Source: Trametes villosa
Lineage: Eukaryota; Basidiomycota; Agaricomycetes; Polyporales; Polyporaceae
DNA: 64,000 nt
NCBI GenBank assembly: GCA_002964805.2
Contig: PUDQ02000003.1
Span: 744,001-808,000, forward strand
Direction of reading: 5' to 3'
In this document: positions 11,501 through 21,642 of the stretch, in pieces
How positions within the stretch are numbered: position 1 is the first letter of the stretch
Layout of the letters: each line of letters begins with the position of its first letter
The notes under the pieces: generated by a model
What the model saw: the letters and a program-made list of their open reading frames with translations, nothing else
The model's database searches: none
What the model was told of the DNA's origin: nothing
Position numbers and translations under genes: made by a program

Positions 11501-12084
11501 CGCTGACAGTATCGGCCGCGAGTCTCTATAAGGTTATTGCGTTAACTACGCGCAGACGAAGTAGAAGTGATGCTTACTGGCTTCTTTCTGACATATCCAC
11601 GCGTCAACTTGCGCAGCTGCGCCTCTCGCTTTCGCGCGGCCGCAAGACGAGAGGCGTATTCGAGCTCTTCCGCTTCGACTTCTCGTCGACGCCGCTCAAT
11701 CGTTTGGGCCACAACCCAGTCCGGAGCTAAAATCATAAGTTGGTATTCATTGTGTCCTCTCAGCTGTATCTGTCCCCACCGTCTGCACCCTCGGTACTCA
11801 TGGCGAGCTTTCCCTTGCGTGCTCTCTCCTGCTCGTCCCGTAGCCATGTGAGAGACGCGCACAGCAAAGACAACGTCTTTCCCTACAGCGTACCGTACCA
11901 TCAGTCAGCGCTCTATAATGCATAACAGAGGATGGCTCACCGTTCCGGTAGGACTTTCGGTGATGGCGACCTTGCTATTCTCGATGCAAGAATAAACGTG
12001 GCGCATCAACTCGAGCTGGATGCCGTACGGCTTGAACGGAAATGCTGGAAAGTCATCTGGTGTGTTCAGCTGTAAGTCAGACAT
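8577..12084 (-). CDS. CHL1: ATP-dependent DNA helicase CHL1 (DDX11/FANCJ family)
   Basis: XPD-like Fe-S superfamily 2 helicase needed for sister-chromatid cohesion and genome stability. Fourteen exons: 11941-12084, 11780-11882, 11578-11726, 11389-11525, 10973-11325, 10843-10922, 10592-10787, 10205-10536, 10071-10128, 9911-10018, 9711-9844, 9480-9650, 8827-9415 and 8577-8767, giving 914 residues with every phase consistent. Walker A ESPTGTGKT spans the first intron (Lys50); DEAH is at 384-387; motif VI is [13 protein letters not shown]. The four Fe-S cysteines are Cys274, Cys290, Cys302 and Cys341 (LCIH, ACRQ, RCPH, TCPY). ASRTHSQL and LAGGTMSP are further family motifs. The start [17 protein letters not shown] matches the fungal CHL1 N-terminus. 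The intron at 10019-10070 uses a GC donor (CAAG|GCAAGT). The exon 5 acceptor was chosen as CAG at 11326; an AG 15 nt upstream would also keep frame. Confidence 0.92.
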
Positions 12085-12776
12085 CTTCTAGCGACTTTCT
12101 CGCTGATGGGGAGCCAAACCGAGGCAGGGTGGTGGGGGAAAGATGCAAGGCGCTTCAAGCCACCTCTGGCGCGTCCAACGCGTGCGTGACTGCGTGGGAA
12201 CGATGCCGCGCGTGCTTGTGACTTACGCGAGAGTGACTCCAGCCACCCCTCCAAGATGCGCTTTCTCTTCATATTACAGCATGAGCAACCTCCGTTCTTG
12301 GACTTGATGTGGTGTCAAAGTTTGTGGACATTATTGCGTCATTAACGCATGAGGAACAGGGGAGAATCAGCGTACTCAGTCCTCGAAGATTCTTGATTGC
12401 CCTTTTTAGTACCTCTGAGAGAGTGAGAGGGTGTGAATACAACACCCCAGTTTAGCCGCCGCGCCGGTACTAAAATACGCCGCGCGAGGTTGTTTTGCAA
12501 CAGAACCGGATGAAAGCCCACCGCGCGCGGATGATTCCAGGGGTATTAGAACTCACCGAAAAGTGAAACGTTTCAGCAGGTCGCGCAGACGCCGCCGCCG
12601 CAGGTGAAAAGTGGGCGAACTTGAGCAGCGATGGAAAACGGATTGTATCCAGTACACCAACACTGATGAGATATCACACGTTCCGGCCGATTGACAGAAG
12701 CGCACAAAATCACAATTCTATAGCTAGTAGTACATGCACGACGGAATGGAGTGTTGTTGTAGGACGCCGGCAGGGA
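12085..12776. other. intergenic region between CHL1 and the small basic gene
   Basis: Nothing coding is supported. A minus-strand reading frame at 12066-12272 starts MKRKRILEGWL and meets a perfect GTAAGT donor, but splicing to the CTTACAG just inside CHL1 gives an out-of-frame stop. It was therefore not joined to CHL1. This stretch carries the promoter of CHL1 and the 3' flank of the gene ending at 12777. Confidence 0.5.
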
Positions 12777-13566
12777 CTAGTCGTCGTGATAGGTACCACT
12801 CGGCCCTTCTCCTTTGTCGTCGTCACCTCCGTCGTCGCTGTCGTCCTCCGTGCCGGGCCTCGGATCGACATCTTGCTCTTCCTGATCGATGTCGTGCATG
12901 TCCACATCGTCGTCGTCCGGAAGCAGGTCGATGTCGTCGTCGAGACCCTTCCGGCGACAGTAAGCACGGCGGTTCTTGAGATATTGCTTCGCGAATTCCT
13001 CGGTTGCCCAATCATTGACAAAACGGCGCAGGAATGGCTGGCGTTTACGAGCCTTACAATCGAGTGAGAAGAATGACGAATACACGAAAGAGAGGCAGGC
13101 TTACCACTCGGAAGAGTTTGACGATGAGCTCCTTTGGCTGGTGACGCCAGACCGTCCGATGGTCAAGGCCAGCGTGCGTGACGAGGCCCCGAACGGTTCG
13201 CTACAGCAGTAATCAGAAGCCTAGCAATGTGGTGCAATCAGAGGGGACGCACCTGAATAGAACGATAGAGTCGCGGGTTATCCGCTAGCCCCATGGACTC
13301 GCGCAGATTGAAGCCGTCGCCTGCAGAGCCGCGGGGCCGCGTGATAGTCTTGGACTGCTTTTGCTGCTGCGCTGCAACAGAATTGGCATCCGCTGCGAGG
13401 TAGGGATGGGTACCTCGTGAGCGAGATAGGGATATCTAACAGATGTGCGCAGTCACTTACCTTTCAACCGCTCGTTCTCCGTCTGCAAGGACCTCACAAG
13501 TCGCCGAAGCTCCCTGCGTCGCCGTTTGCGGTTGTCCTTCTTGCGTGAGTCGCCTGAAGGGGCCAT
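12777..13566 (-). CDS. small basic/acidic protein of unknown function, divergent from the transposase
   Basis: Not recognised as a named family. Exons 13461-13566, 13253-13392, 13105-13200 and 12777-13052 give 205 residues with consistent phases. The N-terminus is basic and helical (SRKKDNRKRRRRELRRL followed by VRSLQTENERLKG), resembling a short bZIP-like basic plus coiled-coil stretch. The middle contains THAGLDHRTVWRHQPKELIVKLF, then RKRQPFLRRFVNDWATEEF and YLKNRRAYCRRKG. The C-terminal 50 residues are almost purely acidic (DDDIDLLPDDDDVDMHD). The gene is divergent from the Tnp2-like transposase across 436 bp, so it could be a second gene of the same element or a host gene sharing the promoter region. 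The last acceptor (GTAAG|GC) is weak. Confidence concerns the gene structure, not a function. Confidence 0.6.
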
Positions 13567-14002
13567 GATCGAGCTAGTGAGTCTAGAAAGACTTGTAGAA
13601 AGTGCAGAAAAAGTGTGTCGAGAGGAAGAGGGTTGGCGGGAGTTGGGTCGGATTCTTGGGGGGGAAACATGGCGCAAGGCAGGGCTTATATGGGCAGAGA
13701 TGGGCAGGCAAGCGGGACGTGTTGCTAGGTCGATTTGCGCAGCATCGAGACATGTCCAGGCAGAGAGACTAAGCTTGGGGACAGAGTCGTCATGGTGGTC
13801 AAAAAGCAAGAAGTGGTGACGCCCGCAAGCGGGGCTGCTCCCCAACTTGGGTGAAGCGAGCTCCAATACACGATCACATGACCAGAATCATGGACGCGTT
13901 ATGCCTGCGACTCTCGCAGAGTACACCACTTCCCGTCGGAGCTGTCTCAGAGCAATTCTCTCCTGATATCTCTCCGCTTTTTTTGCAAATAAACGAGGAA
14001 TT
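13567..14002. promoter_or_regulatory. shared divergent promoter region
   Basis: 436 bp between two divergent start codons (13566 minus, 14003 plus). No clear TATA box is seen for either gene; a pyrimidine stretch with TTTTTTT (about 13978-13985) precedes the transposase ATG. Confidence 0.4.
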
Positions 14003-17000
14003 ATGACGACACTTCTCGCGTCATCTGGCGCATTTTCCACCGCTGTGGACCCGTCCAGGACGAGCCTAGCAACTTTGGGCTTCGCGGCAACACCGACATC
14101 TCATGCCGACCAAATCCCCACCAAGTCACTCCTGGCGCACTCTTCTCCTACCGTTGTCGCCCTCATGACTGGGGAATCGTTCTCTAACGAGTTTCTGCAA
14201 CTCTCTGATGCCTCATCTGGTTCTTCTCGCAGCTCATCCCCAACGACCTCCGATGAAGAACTTGATGATACCTCTGCTTATCTTCTGTGCTCATGTGGCG
14301 GCTGCGGGAATGTACCGGTCGGACGCACAACTGACTGGAGGCATCGCAAGGGCCACTGTCCTCACCGCCTTGGTGCCAACAATATATCCTCTGAAACTCG
14401 GTCAACTGCGAAGCGTTCACGGGGCCGCCAGCCTGCAGACTCGGACTCAGACAACGAGACACGGCGTGTAAGGAGACGGGTGGAACACATGGGAGAGGGG
14501 AGCTCTGGTGAGTGATGCGCTAGCTCTCCTTTTACAAAGAATTTATATAGTGGGTGTCGTATTGCAGGTCAAGCTGCACCAGGTCCAGATTTGGCCGAGC
14601 GCAGTATAGCACCCGGTGTACCAACAGAGTACGCTGCGGCCGAAGACCACTCCCCTGTGGGCCGCGACCGGTCAGAATCTCCTAGCTGGAGAGCAGGGTG
14701 CTCTGATGCCGGTTTCGGCGACTCAGACTACTCCGATAGCGAGGGGAGCTTCTGTCTCTACTCGGGCTCGGATGACGGCGGAGACGACTCGGGGATCAAG
14801 AGCATCACGGACGACTCTGGGCAGGACGACTTACCTGAAGGGATCGGGATTCATGGAGGCTGGGATGCGCTCCGCGAGGACTTCGAGCGCGAGGTCGATT
14901 CTGAAGGTGAGGAGTACTTGCATTTCGGTACGACAACCTATGTGTTGATTTGTATCAATATTTCTGTAGAGGGCCGTCGAATTTCAGACGCGGACCTCGA
15001 GATTTTGCGTGCACTGCGGCTCAAGGTTGAAGACAACCTGAGTGGGCGAGCGTTCGAAAGGCTTCCGCGGGTTTTTCGAAGCTCCACATTGCCATCGCTC
15101 CCTGCCTGTGAACGTCGCGCCCGCATGTTGTCTGCTACTCAGCCTGAGATGTACGACATGTGCGTCAATTCATGTATCTGCTACGCCTCCCCTGCCTACC
15201 GTGATCGCTCGGCCTGTCCCTTTTGTCGCGAGGCACGCCAGACTGAAGACGGACGCCCCCGTGCCCAATTCCAGTACAACCCCTTCATTCCTCGTCTCCT
15301 TGCGCTACAACGGAACCCAGCTAAGGCGCGAGAAATGCGGTACCGCGCCGATCACTCGCACAGACCTGGCCACATGACAGACATCTTCGACGCCACCCTT
15401 TACCGCCACCTCCTCGGAAAACCTGTAGAAGTGAACGGAAGGCCCCTCCCACACACCCACTTCTCTAGCGTTACCGACATTGCGTTGGGGTTAACTACGG
15501 ACGGCTTCGCACCCTTCAAGAAGCGACAATCCACATCCTGGCCGATACTGCTCATCAACTACAACCTGCCTCCCGACCTCCGCTGCCACCTCGACAACGT
15601 TTTGTGCCTCGGCGAAATACCTGGGCCAAGCAAACCGAAAGACTGGGACTCGTTCGTCTGGCCAGCACTTGTCGAGTTTGCTCGCCTTGCGCAGGGCGTC
15701 CAGGGGTTTGACGGGGTCTCTCAGGCTCTTATTGTCCTCCGGGCGTACTTGCTGCTGGTATTCGGCGATATGCCCGCGGTCTCCATGATGATGCGAATGC
15801 TTGGGCACAACGCCATTTCTCCATGTCGGGCCTGTGAGATCCGCGGTGTCCGTATCCCAAACAAGCCCCGCGTCACCACCCACTACGTTCCTCTCGACCG
15901 TCGAAGACATCCGTCTGCAGCAGAGAGCTGTCCTGCGTACGCCGCCCTCAACCTCCCCATGCGGACGCACAGCTCGTTCATGCAACAGGCGGAGTACGTG
16001 CAGGCTGCGCCGACGAAGGCAGAACGTGGCCGCCGCCGAACACAAAGCGGGATCAAGGGTATCCCCGCACTCAGCACCCTGTCATCCCTCTCCTTCCCCC
16101 TCTCCTTCCCCCACGATTTCATGCACCTCATCTTTGAGAACGTCATCCCCAACCTCACACTACTCTGGACTGGCCACTTCAAAGAGTTTCCTGCCGGGGA
16201 TGACTTCGTACTCGCGCCGGACGTCTGGCAAGCGATCACCGAAGCCGGTCACGACTCGAAGCGCACAATTCCCTCTGCTTTTGGTGCCGCAATGCCTAAT
16301 CTCAACTCGGAGCGTTCACACATGACTGCGGAAACGTGGGGCTTCTGGGCGACCTTCATTGCGCCCGTTCTCCTGCGCCGCCGGTTCAAGAAGGAGGTAT
16401 ACTATAAACATTTCGTTTCGCTGGTAAAGCTAATCCAAAAATGCCTGCAATACGAATATACCGACGCCGACATCACGGATATCGAGCAAGGGTTTGCGAA
16501 ATGGGTTGAGACATTCGAAAGGTGCGTGTCTGAGGCCAGTGGATATCAGTGCCGCACACCTTGACTGAGCTATGTGCCGTTATCCAGGCTCTACTACCGC
16601 TACGACCCGAACCGGCTTTCCTGTTGCACCCTCACCATTCACGCCCTCCTCCATGTCGCAAATGACATTCGCCAGGCAGGCCCGGTTTGGGCCTACTGGG
16701 CATTCGTCATGGAACGCTACTGCGGCCGTCTCCAACCCGCTATCAAGAGTCGTCGATACCCCTGGAAGAGCCTCGACCACTACATCGAACTCGATCTCAT
16801 TGTCTCCCAGGCGCGGACACTTTATCAACTAGACGACCAGCTCGATCTAGAGCCACGGCGTAACCGCAGGTCGCTCGAAGCTACCGACCCTGCTTGTGAG
16901 TATCCCTGTTTGCCCTCATTCCGGAACACCGCACATACTTAAAGCGAACTTCGTGCAGACCCCGAATGCATTCTATTACGGCCCTTCGTGCTCGCCCCGA

Positions 17001-17624
17001 TCACAAGCAATCAGCACACCATGATTGCTCGCTGCCTGTCTGCACTGTACGGCAACAGCATCAAGGTGTCTCGCGCCGCCGTCCCGATCACGCTAGAGCA
17101 ATACGGAAGATTGCGCATTCCCAATGGCGGGGATACAATACACGCGGTAGACATGGTTTCTCGACCCCCCGATGGACGGGACGCGAGTTTCGTGCGGGTA
17201 AGCCATACATTAATGTGCCGTAAACATTCCAAGTATCCATCTGACTTATTTTGTCCTATAGTATCAGGTCCTTGTCGACCGTCATGCTCGGAACCATCGT
17301 GCGAGCCCAGTCTTTGACCGCAAAGACTTCTGGGGCCAGCTACGCCGTATATACGTCCTTCGAATCGACCGCGAGGCGGCACAGACACTCGGTCTCAAGT
17401 CATCGCGAACCCTCTTCCTCGGCGAGATCACCCGCTGTCGCACGGACGCCTTCGACGAACTGGGGAACCGGTTTTACAGGACAATGGGGGCCACAGAAGT
17501 TGTCGACCTCAACGCGGTTCAGTGCGTTGTAGGGCGTGTTCCTACTGGCAGTCGCGACCAGCGCTGGGCGATCATAGATCGCAGCGGACCACTTGCGCAG
17601 GCGACATTTGCAGTCGGCTCGTGA
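14003..17624 (+). CDS. intact Tnp2-like (Transposase_21, EnSpm/CACTA superfamily) transposase
   Basis: Predicted DDE-type transposase. Exons 14003-14507, 14568-14927, 14970-16521, 16588-16895, 16959-17197 and 17262-17624 join into 1108 residues without stop or frameshift. Near residue 95 is a Cys/His cluster (CSCGGCG, then HRKGHCPHR), a likely DNA-binding zinc motif, followed by an acidic disordered stretch. The Tnp2 core shows TTDGFAPF, SWPILLINYNLPPDLR, GEIPGP, HNAISPCRACEI, FPHDFMHLIFENVIPN, WGFWATFIAPVLL and VWAYWAFVMERYCG. Asp466, Asp671 and Glu848 are my candidates for the catalytic triad. The stop TGA overlaps a GTGAGT, so a further exon cannot be excluded. The intact frame implies recent activity or retention. 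No terminal inverted repeats or target duplications were identified. Alternative: one of the related Plavaka/KDZ-type fungal transposases. Confidence 0.82.
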
Positions 17625-18018
17625 GTGATGTCCGCATTGACGAGGTTATCGATAGTACACTACTGCATTGAATCAGTACCTTTTCAACTCGACATTCAAC
17701 CTCGCGTGATCGAACGCTCCTGCAGCGTTGCCTTCCTCCCTTATACCGGCTGGAATCGGGGATGTGAAAACGCGACCTTAATCATCCATTCCCCGATTTC
17801 AGCCGCGCGACTGCTGGAATCGGCCGTTCATCGCGGCCACGGTGAGTTTTCACACGCGCTCTCGTGCACGGTGTACTGGGCACGGTGGCAGTGCTGTATG
17901 AGCGCTTTGCGGGTCACTCGCGAACGAAACTGCCACCGCGTCTTTGTCTTTCCCTCGATCCCGTTCAGCTTAGCACAATACCTATTCTCACAGTTCGGTA
18001 CGTACCAATAGTCTGGTT
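17625..18018. other. intergenic, with an imperfect inverted repeat
   Basis: No exon supported. CTGGAATCGGGGATG (about 17750-17764) is mirrored by CATTCCCCGATTTCAG (about 17787-17802), an imperfect hairpin just downstream of the transposase. It is worth testing as part of the element's 3' end. Confidence 0.4.
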
Positions 18019-19842
18019 ATGAAGGAGCCCCAGCTCTCAGAACGTTCTCGTTTTCTAGGGCCTGTCGTTGCTGCATGTCTGCGAGATCATCTGCCACGGC
18101 CCGCGCTCTCCAGTGCAGACATCCTCTCCGAGATCTTTGAGCATTTTGCTCCGAAATGGTTGTGTGGAGGAGAGCCCATTGTGGAAGAAGACAAGCGGCT
18201 TCGCAAAGAGAATTCTCGCGCTCTTGCACACTCTGCTCGGGTATGCAAAGGGTTCTCAGATCCCGCCCTCGATGTCCTGTGGCGCGTCATCAACGATATA
18301 GAGGTCCTCTTGGAGGCTTTGCCTTCGTATCGGGCGTACACAACTCAAGTAAATAACAAGCTTGTAAGTTATCAGGCTATGGTCTGTCGAACACTCTCTA
18401 AACAGGCTTCTAAGATGTTCGCGGAGGCGGTAACTCCTCCGGAATGGGCAAGATTCCAAAGCTACGCTCGCCGCGTCCGTGAGGTGCAAGAATCCACATT
18501 TATTTACCACGTTCACCCTACAACATGGCTTCTGCTCAACGAGCTGCAGAAGGGCGTGCCACTCCTCCCACGCCTTCGCCGGATAGGGCTCCTCATCTGC
18601 GTCGACGAACCCCACGGCGTATTGTCCCTTCTCTCCCCATCTATCGAGAAGCTGGAGGTTACTTTTCGGCAAAGTGACCCCCCTGAGCCTGTAGTGGCAC
18701 ATCTTCCTCCAGAAACTCCCCTCGCCCCCGGTCTGCTCTTCGGACTGCTATCCTCCAAGGTCCCCAGCCTCTCGTCATTGACAGTCGTCGACGGCCTTCG
18801 GTACATCCTTCCATCGCATCTGGACGCCGCGCTACGACGGTTTACCCAGCTTGAATCCTTGGATTTGCAAGTCTGCGGTGCGGTGGTCGCATACCCCTCC
18901 CTTCAGCTCATCTCCCGCATGCCGACTCTGCGCATTCTCGGCCTCTCAATCTCCCTGGACAGCATGACCGAACCCGGTCCGCTCGAGTTTGGCCCCGCCT
19001 TCCGCAACCTCCGGGAGGTCGCCTTCGAGGGGTCTCTTGATGATCTGGTCAGAGTGTTCGAGTCCTCGTCGTGGGAGAACGTTGCCGAGCTGGCGCTCTC
19101 CGGGATGGGCTCCAGCCTGAGCGCCGACGAGACACGCGACGGCATCGCGTCCATCTGCCGCAGGATTCCCGCGACCCTGCGCAGAGTGAACCTGCGTTTC
19201 ACCGAGACCATCCCCGGACCCCCCGCATCCGCGCTCCACATCCTACGCCCCTTCCTCTCCTTCCCCGACCTCATCTCCTTCGAGGTCGACATGCATACCA
19301 GCGTCCCCCACATCTCCGACGAGGACCTCTCCGCATTCGCCGGCGCGTGGCCGAACCTCCAAGAGTTCTCACTGACCCACGACATGAAGCTCGTGAACGT
19401 GCATCCGCTCCATGCGGCCGATGCCCGCCGGCGCCCCACCATCGACGCGCTGCTCACGTTCGCGCGCCGCTGCCCGCGTCTCGAGCTCCTCAACCTCGCG
19501 ACCGTGAACATCACCGCGCTGCCCGCGCGCGACGCCGTCCCTGCGCTCGCGCATCGCGCGCTGCGGTTCCTTGCCATAGACGAGCTTCTCGGGGGGACGG
19601 GCGCGAACCTGCTCGACCTGTCCGTCATCCTCGATGTGCTGTTCCCGTGTCTGCACACGGATAACAAGGTGACGGTCCTGTCGCTGCGCGAGCGCCCGTT
19701 CACGGTCGAGCGGTATGGGAGGCGGGGAGGGAGGGACGCGTGGGAGCTCACTCGTGCGCTCATTGCTGCCATTCAGGCGCGGCGTGCGCTCAAGCTCCCC
19801 GGAGAGGGCTGTTCGACGATCGAACGGCAAGGGACATCATGA
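18019..19842 (+). CDS. F-box/leucine-rich-repeat protein (paralog 2)
   Basis: Probable SCF substrate adaptor. The frame is open from 18019 to 19842, but 18349-18405 is almost certainly a 57-nt intron. It runs GTAAAT...AAACAG, leaves the frame open, and sits where both paralogs have an intron, giving 588 residues. F-box-like segment: SSADILSEIFEHFAP, then LAHSARVCKGFSDPALDVLW. After the intron comes EAVTPPEWARFQSYARRVREV, matching DDITPQQWQRFQ in paralog 1 and EEVTPAQWRRFQ in paralog 3. Leucine-rich repeats follow (LLPRLRRIGLL, LSSLTVVDGL, FTQLESLDLQV, MPTLRILGLSISL, CPRLELLNLATV), with the shared LLGGTGANLLDLSVILDVLFPC terminus. The copy is intact and lies on the opposite strand from the other two. 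Confidence 0.78.
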   Translation: MKEPQLSERSRFLGPVVAACLRDHLPRPALSSADILSEIFEHFAPKWLCGGEPIVEEDKRLRKENSRALAHSARVCKGFSDPALDVLWRVINDIEVLLEALPSYRAYTTQVNNKLVSYQAMVCRTLSKQASKMFAEAVTPPEWARFQSYARRVREVQESTFIYHVHPTTWLLLNELQKGVPLLPRLRRIGLLICVDEPHGVLSLLSPSIEKLEVTFRQSDPPEPVVAHLPPETPLAPGLLFGLLSSKVPSLSSLTVVDGLRYILPSHLDAALRRFTQLESLDLQVCGAVVAYPSLQLISRMPTLRILGLSISLDSMTEPGPLEFGPAFRNLREVAFEGSLDDLVRVFESSSWENVAELALSGMGSSLSADETRDGIASICRRIPATLRRVNLRFTETIPGPPASALHILRPFLSFPDLISFEVDMHTSVPHISDEDLSAFAGAWPNLQEFSLTHDMKLVNVHPLHAADARRRPTIDALLTFARRCPRLELLNLATVNITALPARDAVPALAHRALRFLAIDELLGGTGANLLDLSVILDVLFPCLHTDNKVTVLSLRERPFTVERYGRRGGRDAWELTRALIAAIQARRALKLPGEGCSTIERQGTS

Positions 19843-20191
19843 TACCACCCATAAACCCCTTCAAATCACCGTGCCCCTCTCGCTTGCCCAGGCGACTAAG
19901 GATACATTGTGCTCACCGAGGCGCGCCGAAGAATCAGGGACGCGGCGCCCGCCTGTCACGACAGTTGGGGAGTTGCTTGAATAAGAGGTTAGTTCCATCG
20001 CGTAGACTGTGCGGAGGTATTCCACAGCCTCTCTCCATAATCCGAATATTCTTTGTCAGTACCACAGCTCGGCGTTCACGTTCCAGTAGTACTGAGAGTT
20101 CCACCAGAGCCAGGATCTTACGTCCATAAGCGTCCTATAGAGCGCGTCCTTCATCCCTGAGCGTAAGGGTGGGAGGGAGCCGAGATAGCGT
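19843..20191. other. intergenic between convergent genes
   Basis: 349 bp between the 3' ends of F-box paralog 2 and the disordered-protein gene. Nothing else is seen. Confidence 0.5.
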
Positions 20192-21238
20192 CTAATTGCG
20201 CTCAACATCTTCATCGTCGCGAATGTCGAGCCAGCAATTATCCATATCCAGACACATGACAGCGTCGGCCTCTCGATTCCGCATCCATCCGTCCCTACGC
20301 TCCGACAGCTCCTGAGTCTCCTCGCTTGTTACGTCGGTGCGAAACGGTGCATCGGCAGAGATTGCCGCGCTCATATTCCAAGACGAATTATCGTGGAAAA
20401 CCAATGTGTCCTGCAACATTGATTGACTGAAGATAGACGAAGGCAGCGTTGTGTCCGAGGCAGTGTTGAGGCTTTCCGCGGGAGAAAGTAAGTCAAGCTC
20501 CTCTTCGTAGTCCCCTTCAGGCGGCATTATCACAACTTCAGGCATGGCATCGTAACCGCCTGAACCTTCTCCAGCATTGTTCTCTCCAGTTGCAGCCCCG
20601 CACAGCCTCGTGGAGCCTGAAGGATGCGAGTGTGCGCGCTGCATGGCGCCCGGGAGCGTTCCCTTCGTCTGTATGAGCGTGGACGTCCGGCGGGCTTGCC
20701 ACGAAGTGCTAGTGAACGACAGGGCCTGCCACCTCTGCGGCTGCGGCGGCGACTCGGGGAGATGGATTGGCAGTCTCCGGCCCTGCATACCAGGCTGTGG
20801 GCTCTGCGTCTGAGACGTTGGGGCTGTAGTGGCGAGTTTGAGGTCGGCCCAACGTTCTTTGGCGGGCTTGGGTATTATGCCAGGAGATCGAAACTCGGTG
20901 GCTTCTTCAATCGTCTTCCGGGCCTGTGCAGCTGTTTGTAGCTTCTTGATACCGGAAGCTGAAGTTCGGCTGAGCTTCTCTACGGTCAATGCTCTTTTCC
21001 ACTGCTCCCCGTCCTCCTTGGATATCGGAGCTGTAGAACAGGTTTTCTGTGGGGCGCCCCTCTGCGAAGCTTGAAGTTCCGCATCGAGAGGCTCGGAGTC
21101 GTCCGGCAAGTCCTTGGCGTGAGCCTTGGGTGTGCTATCGCTGGACTCAGACTCGGTAGCGTTACCCAGGTCTTCAAAGGTTCCGAGAGGATCACAGTTT
21201 TCGAAGTGGGAGGTCATGGTCGAGAGCGTTCGTGCCAT
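20192..21238 (-). CDS. uncharacterised disordered protein, 348 aa
   Basis: Single exon, no family recognised. The N-terminal third is acidic and Ser-rich (NATESESSDSTPK), the middle is Gln/Pro/Ser-rich, and the C-terminal third is acidic with EGDYEEELDLLSP and CLDMDNCWLDIRDDEDVE. No signal peptide, membrane segment or repeat stands out. The start ATG at 21238 follows a TTATATTGG element about 25-35 bp upstream. It lies between F-box paralogs 2 and 3. The long uninterrupted frame and biased composition support a real gene, but some such frames arise by chance in GC-rich DNA. Confidence 0.55.
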   Translation of the reverse strand: MARTLSTMTSHFENCDPLGTFEDLGNATESESSDSTPKAHAKDLPDDSEPLDAELQASQRGAPQKTCSTAPISKEDGEQWKRALTVEKLSRTSASGIKKLQTAAQARKTIEEATEFRSPGIIPKPAKERWADLKLATTAPTSQTQSPQPGMQGRRLPIHLPESPPQPQRWQALSFTSTSWQARRTSTLIQTKGTLPGAMQRAHSHPSGSTRLCGAATGENNAGEGSGGYDAMPEVVIMPPEGDYEEELDLLSPAESLNTASDTTLPSSIFSQSMLQDTLVFHDNSSWNMSAAISADAPFRTDVTSEETQELSERRDGWMRNREADAVMCLDMDNCWLDIRDDEDVERN

Positions 21239-21642
21239 GTAAGGGTGAGTGTGGAGCCCAATATAAGGTCGTTTACAATAATAGGAGGACGTTTATTGAT
21301 TCATGACGAGGCCCTTGAGTCACCGCTTTCCATCAGTCAACCACGCCAAATGCCGCTCGAGACGCGCCTCAATATGGACTCAGGTTGCTTTTGAGCCGGG
21401 ATCATGCATGCCAATGCGCCTCTATGCATACCGTCGACTTGCTATTCAATTTCGATGTGTCGAATCTCTCCGCGCATTGAGTGGACCACCATTCAGTCTA
21501 TTCAACGTATTAGTAAATATTACCGAGGCATGCGCTCAACTCCGCATCAACCTTTTCGAATGGCTCAAAATGTGAGTGCATAGTCTCGGGCCTCGAAAGA
21601 CGCGCCATTCAGCGCCATTCGTCCATACCTCTCACCCTTCAT
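21239..21642. other. intergenic
   Basis: 404 bp between the start of the disordered-protein gene and the 3' end of F-box paralog 3. No coding or repeat signal. Confidence 0.5.

Noticed and set aside
12066..12272. Upstream first exon for CHL1 (MKRKRILEGWL with a GTAAGT donor)
   Set aside because: Splicing to the only nearby acceptor gives an immediate stop, while the start at 12084 matches the known N-terminal pattern of the family.
12400..18000. Terminal inverted repeats and CACTA ends of the Tnp2-like element
   Set aside because: I looked for matching inverted termini on both sides and found none convincing by eye; a computed self-alignment is needed.
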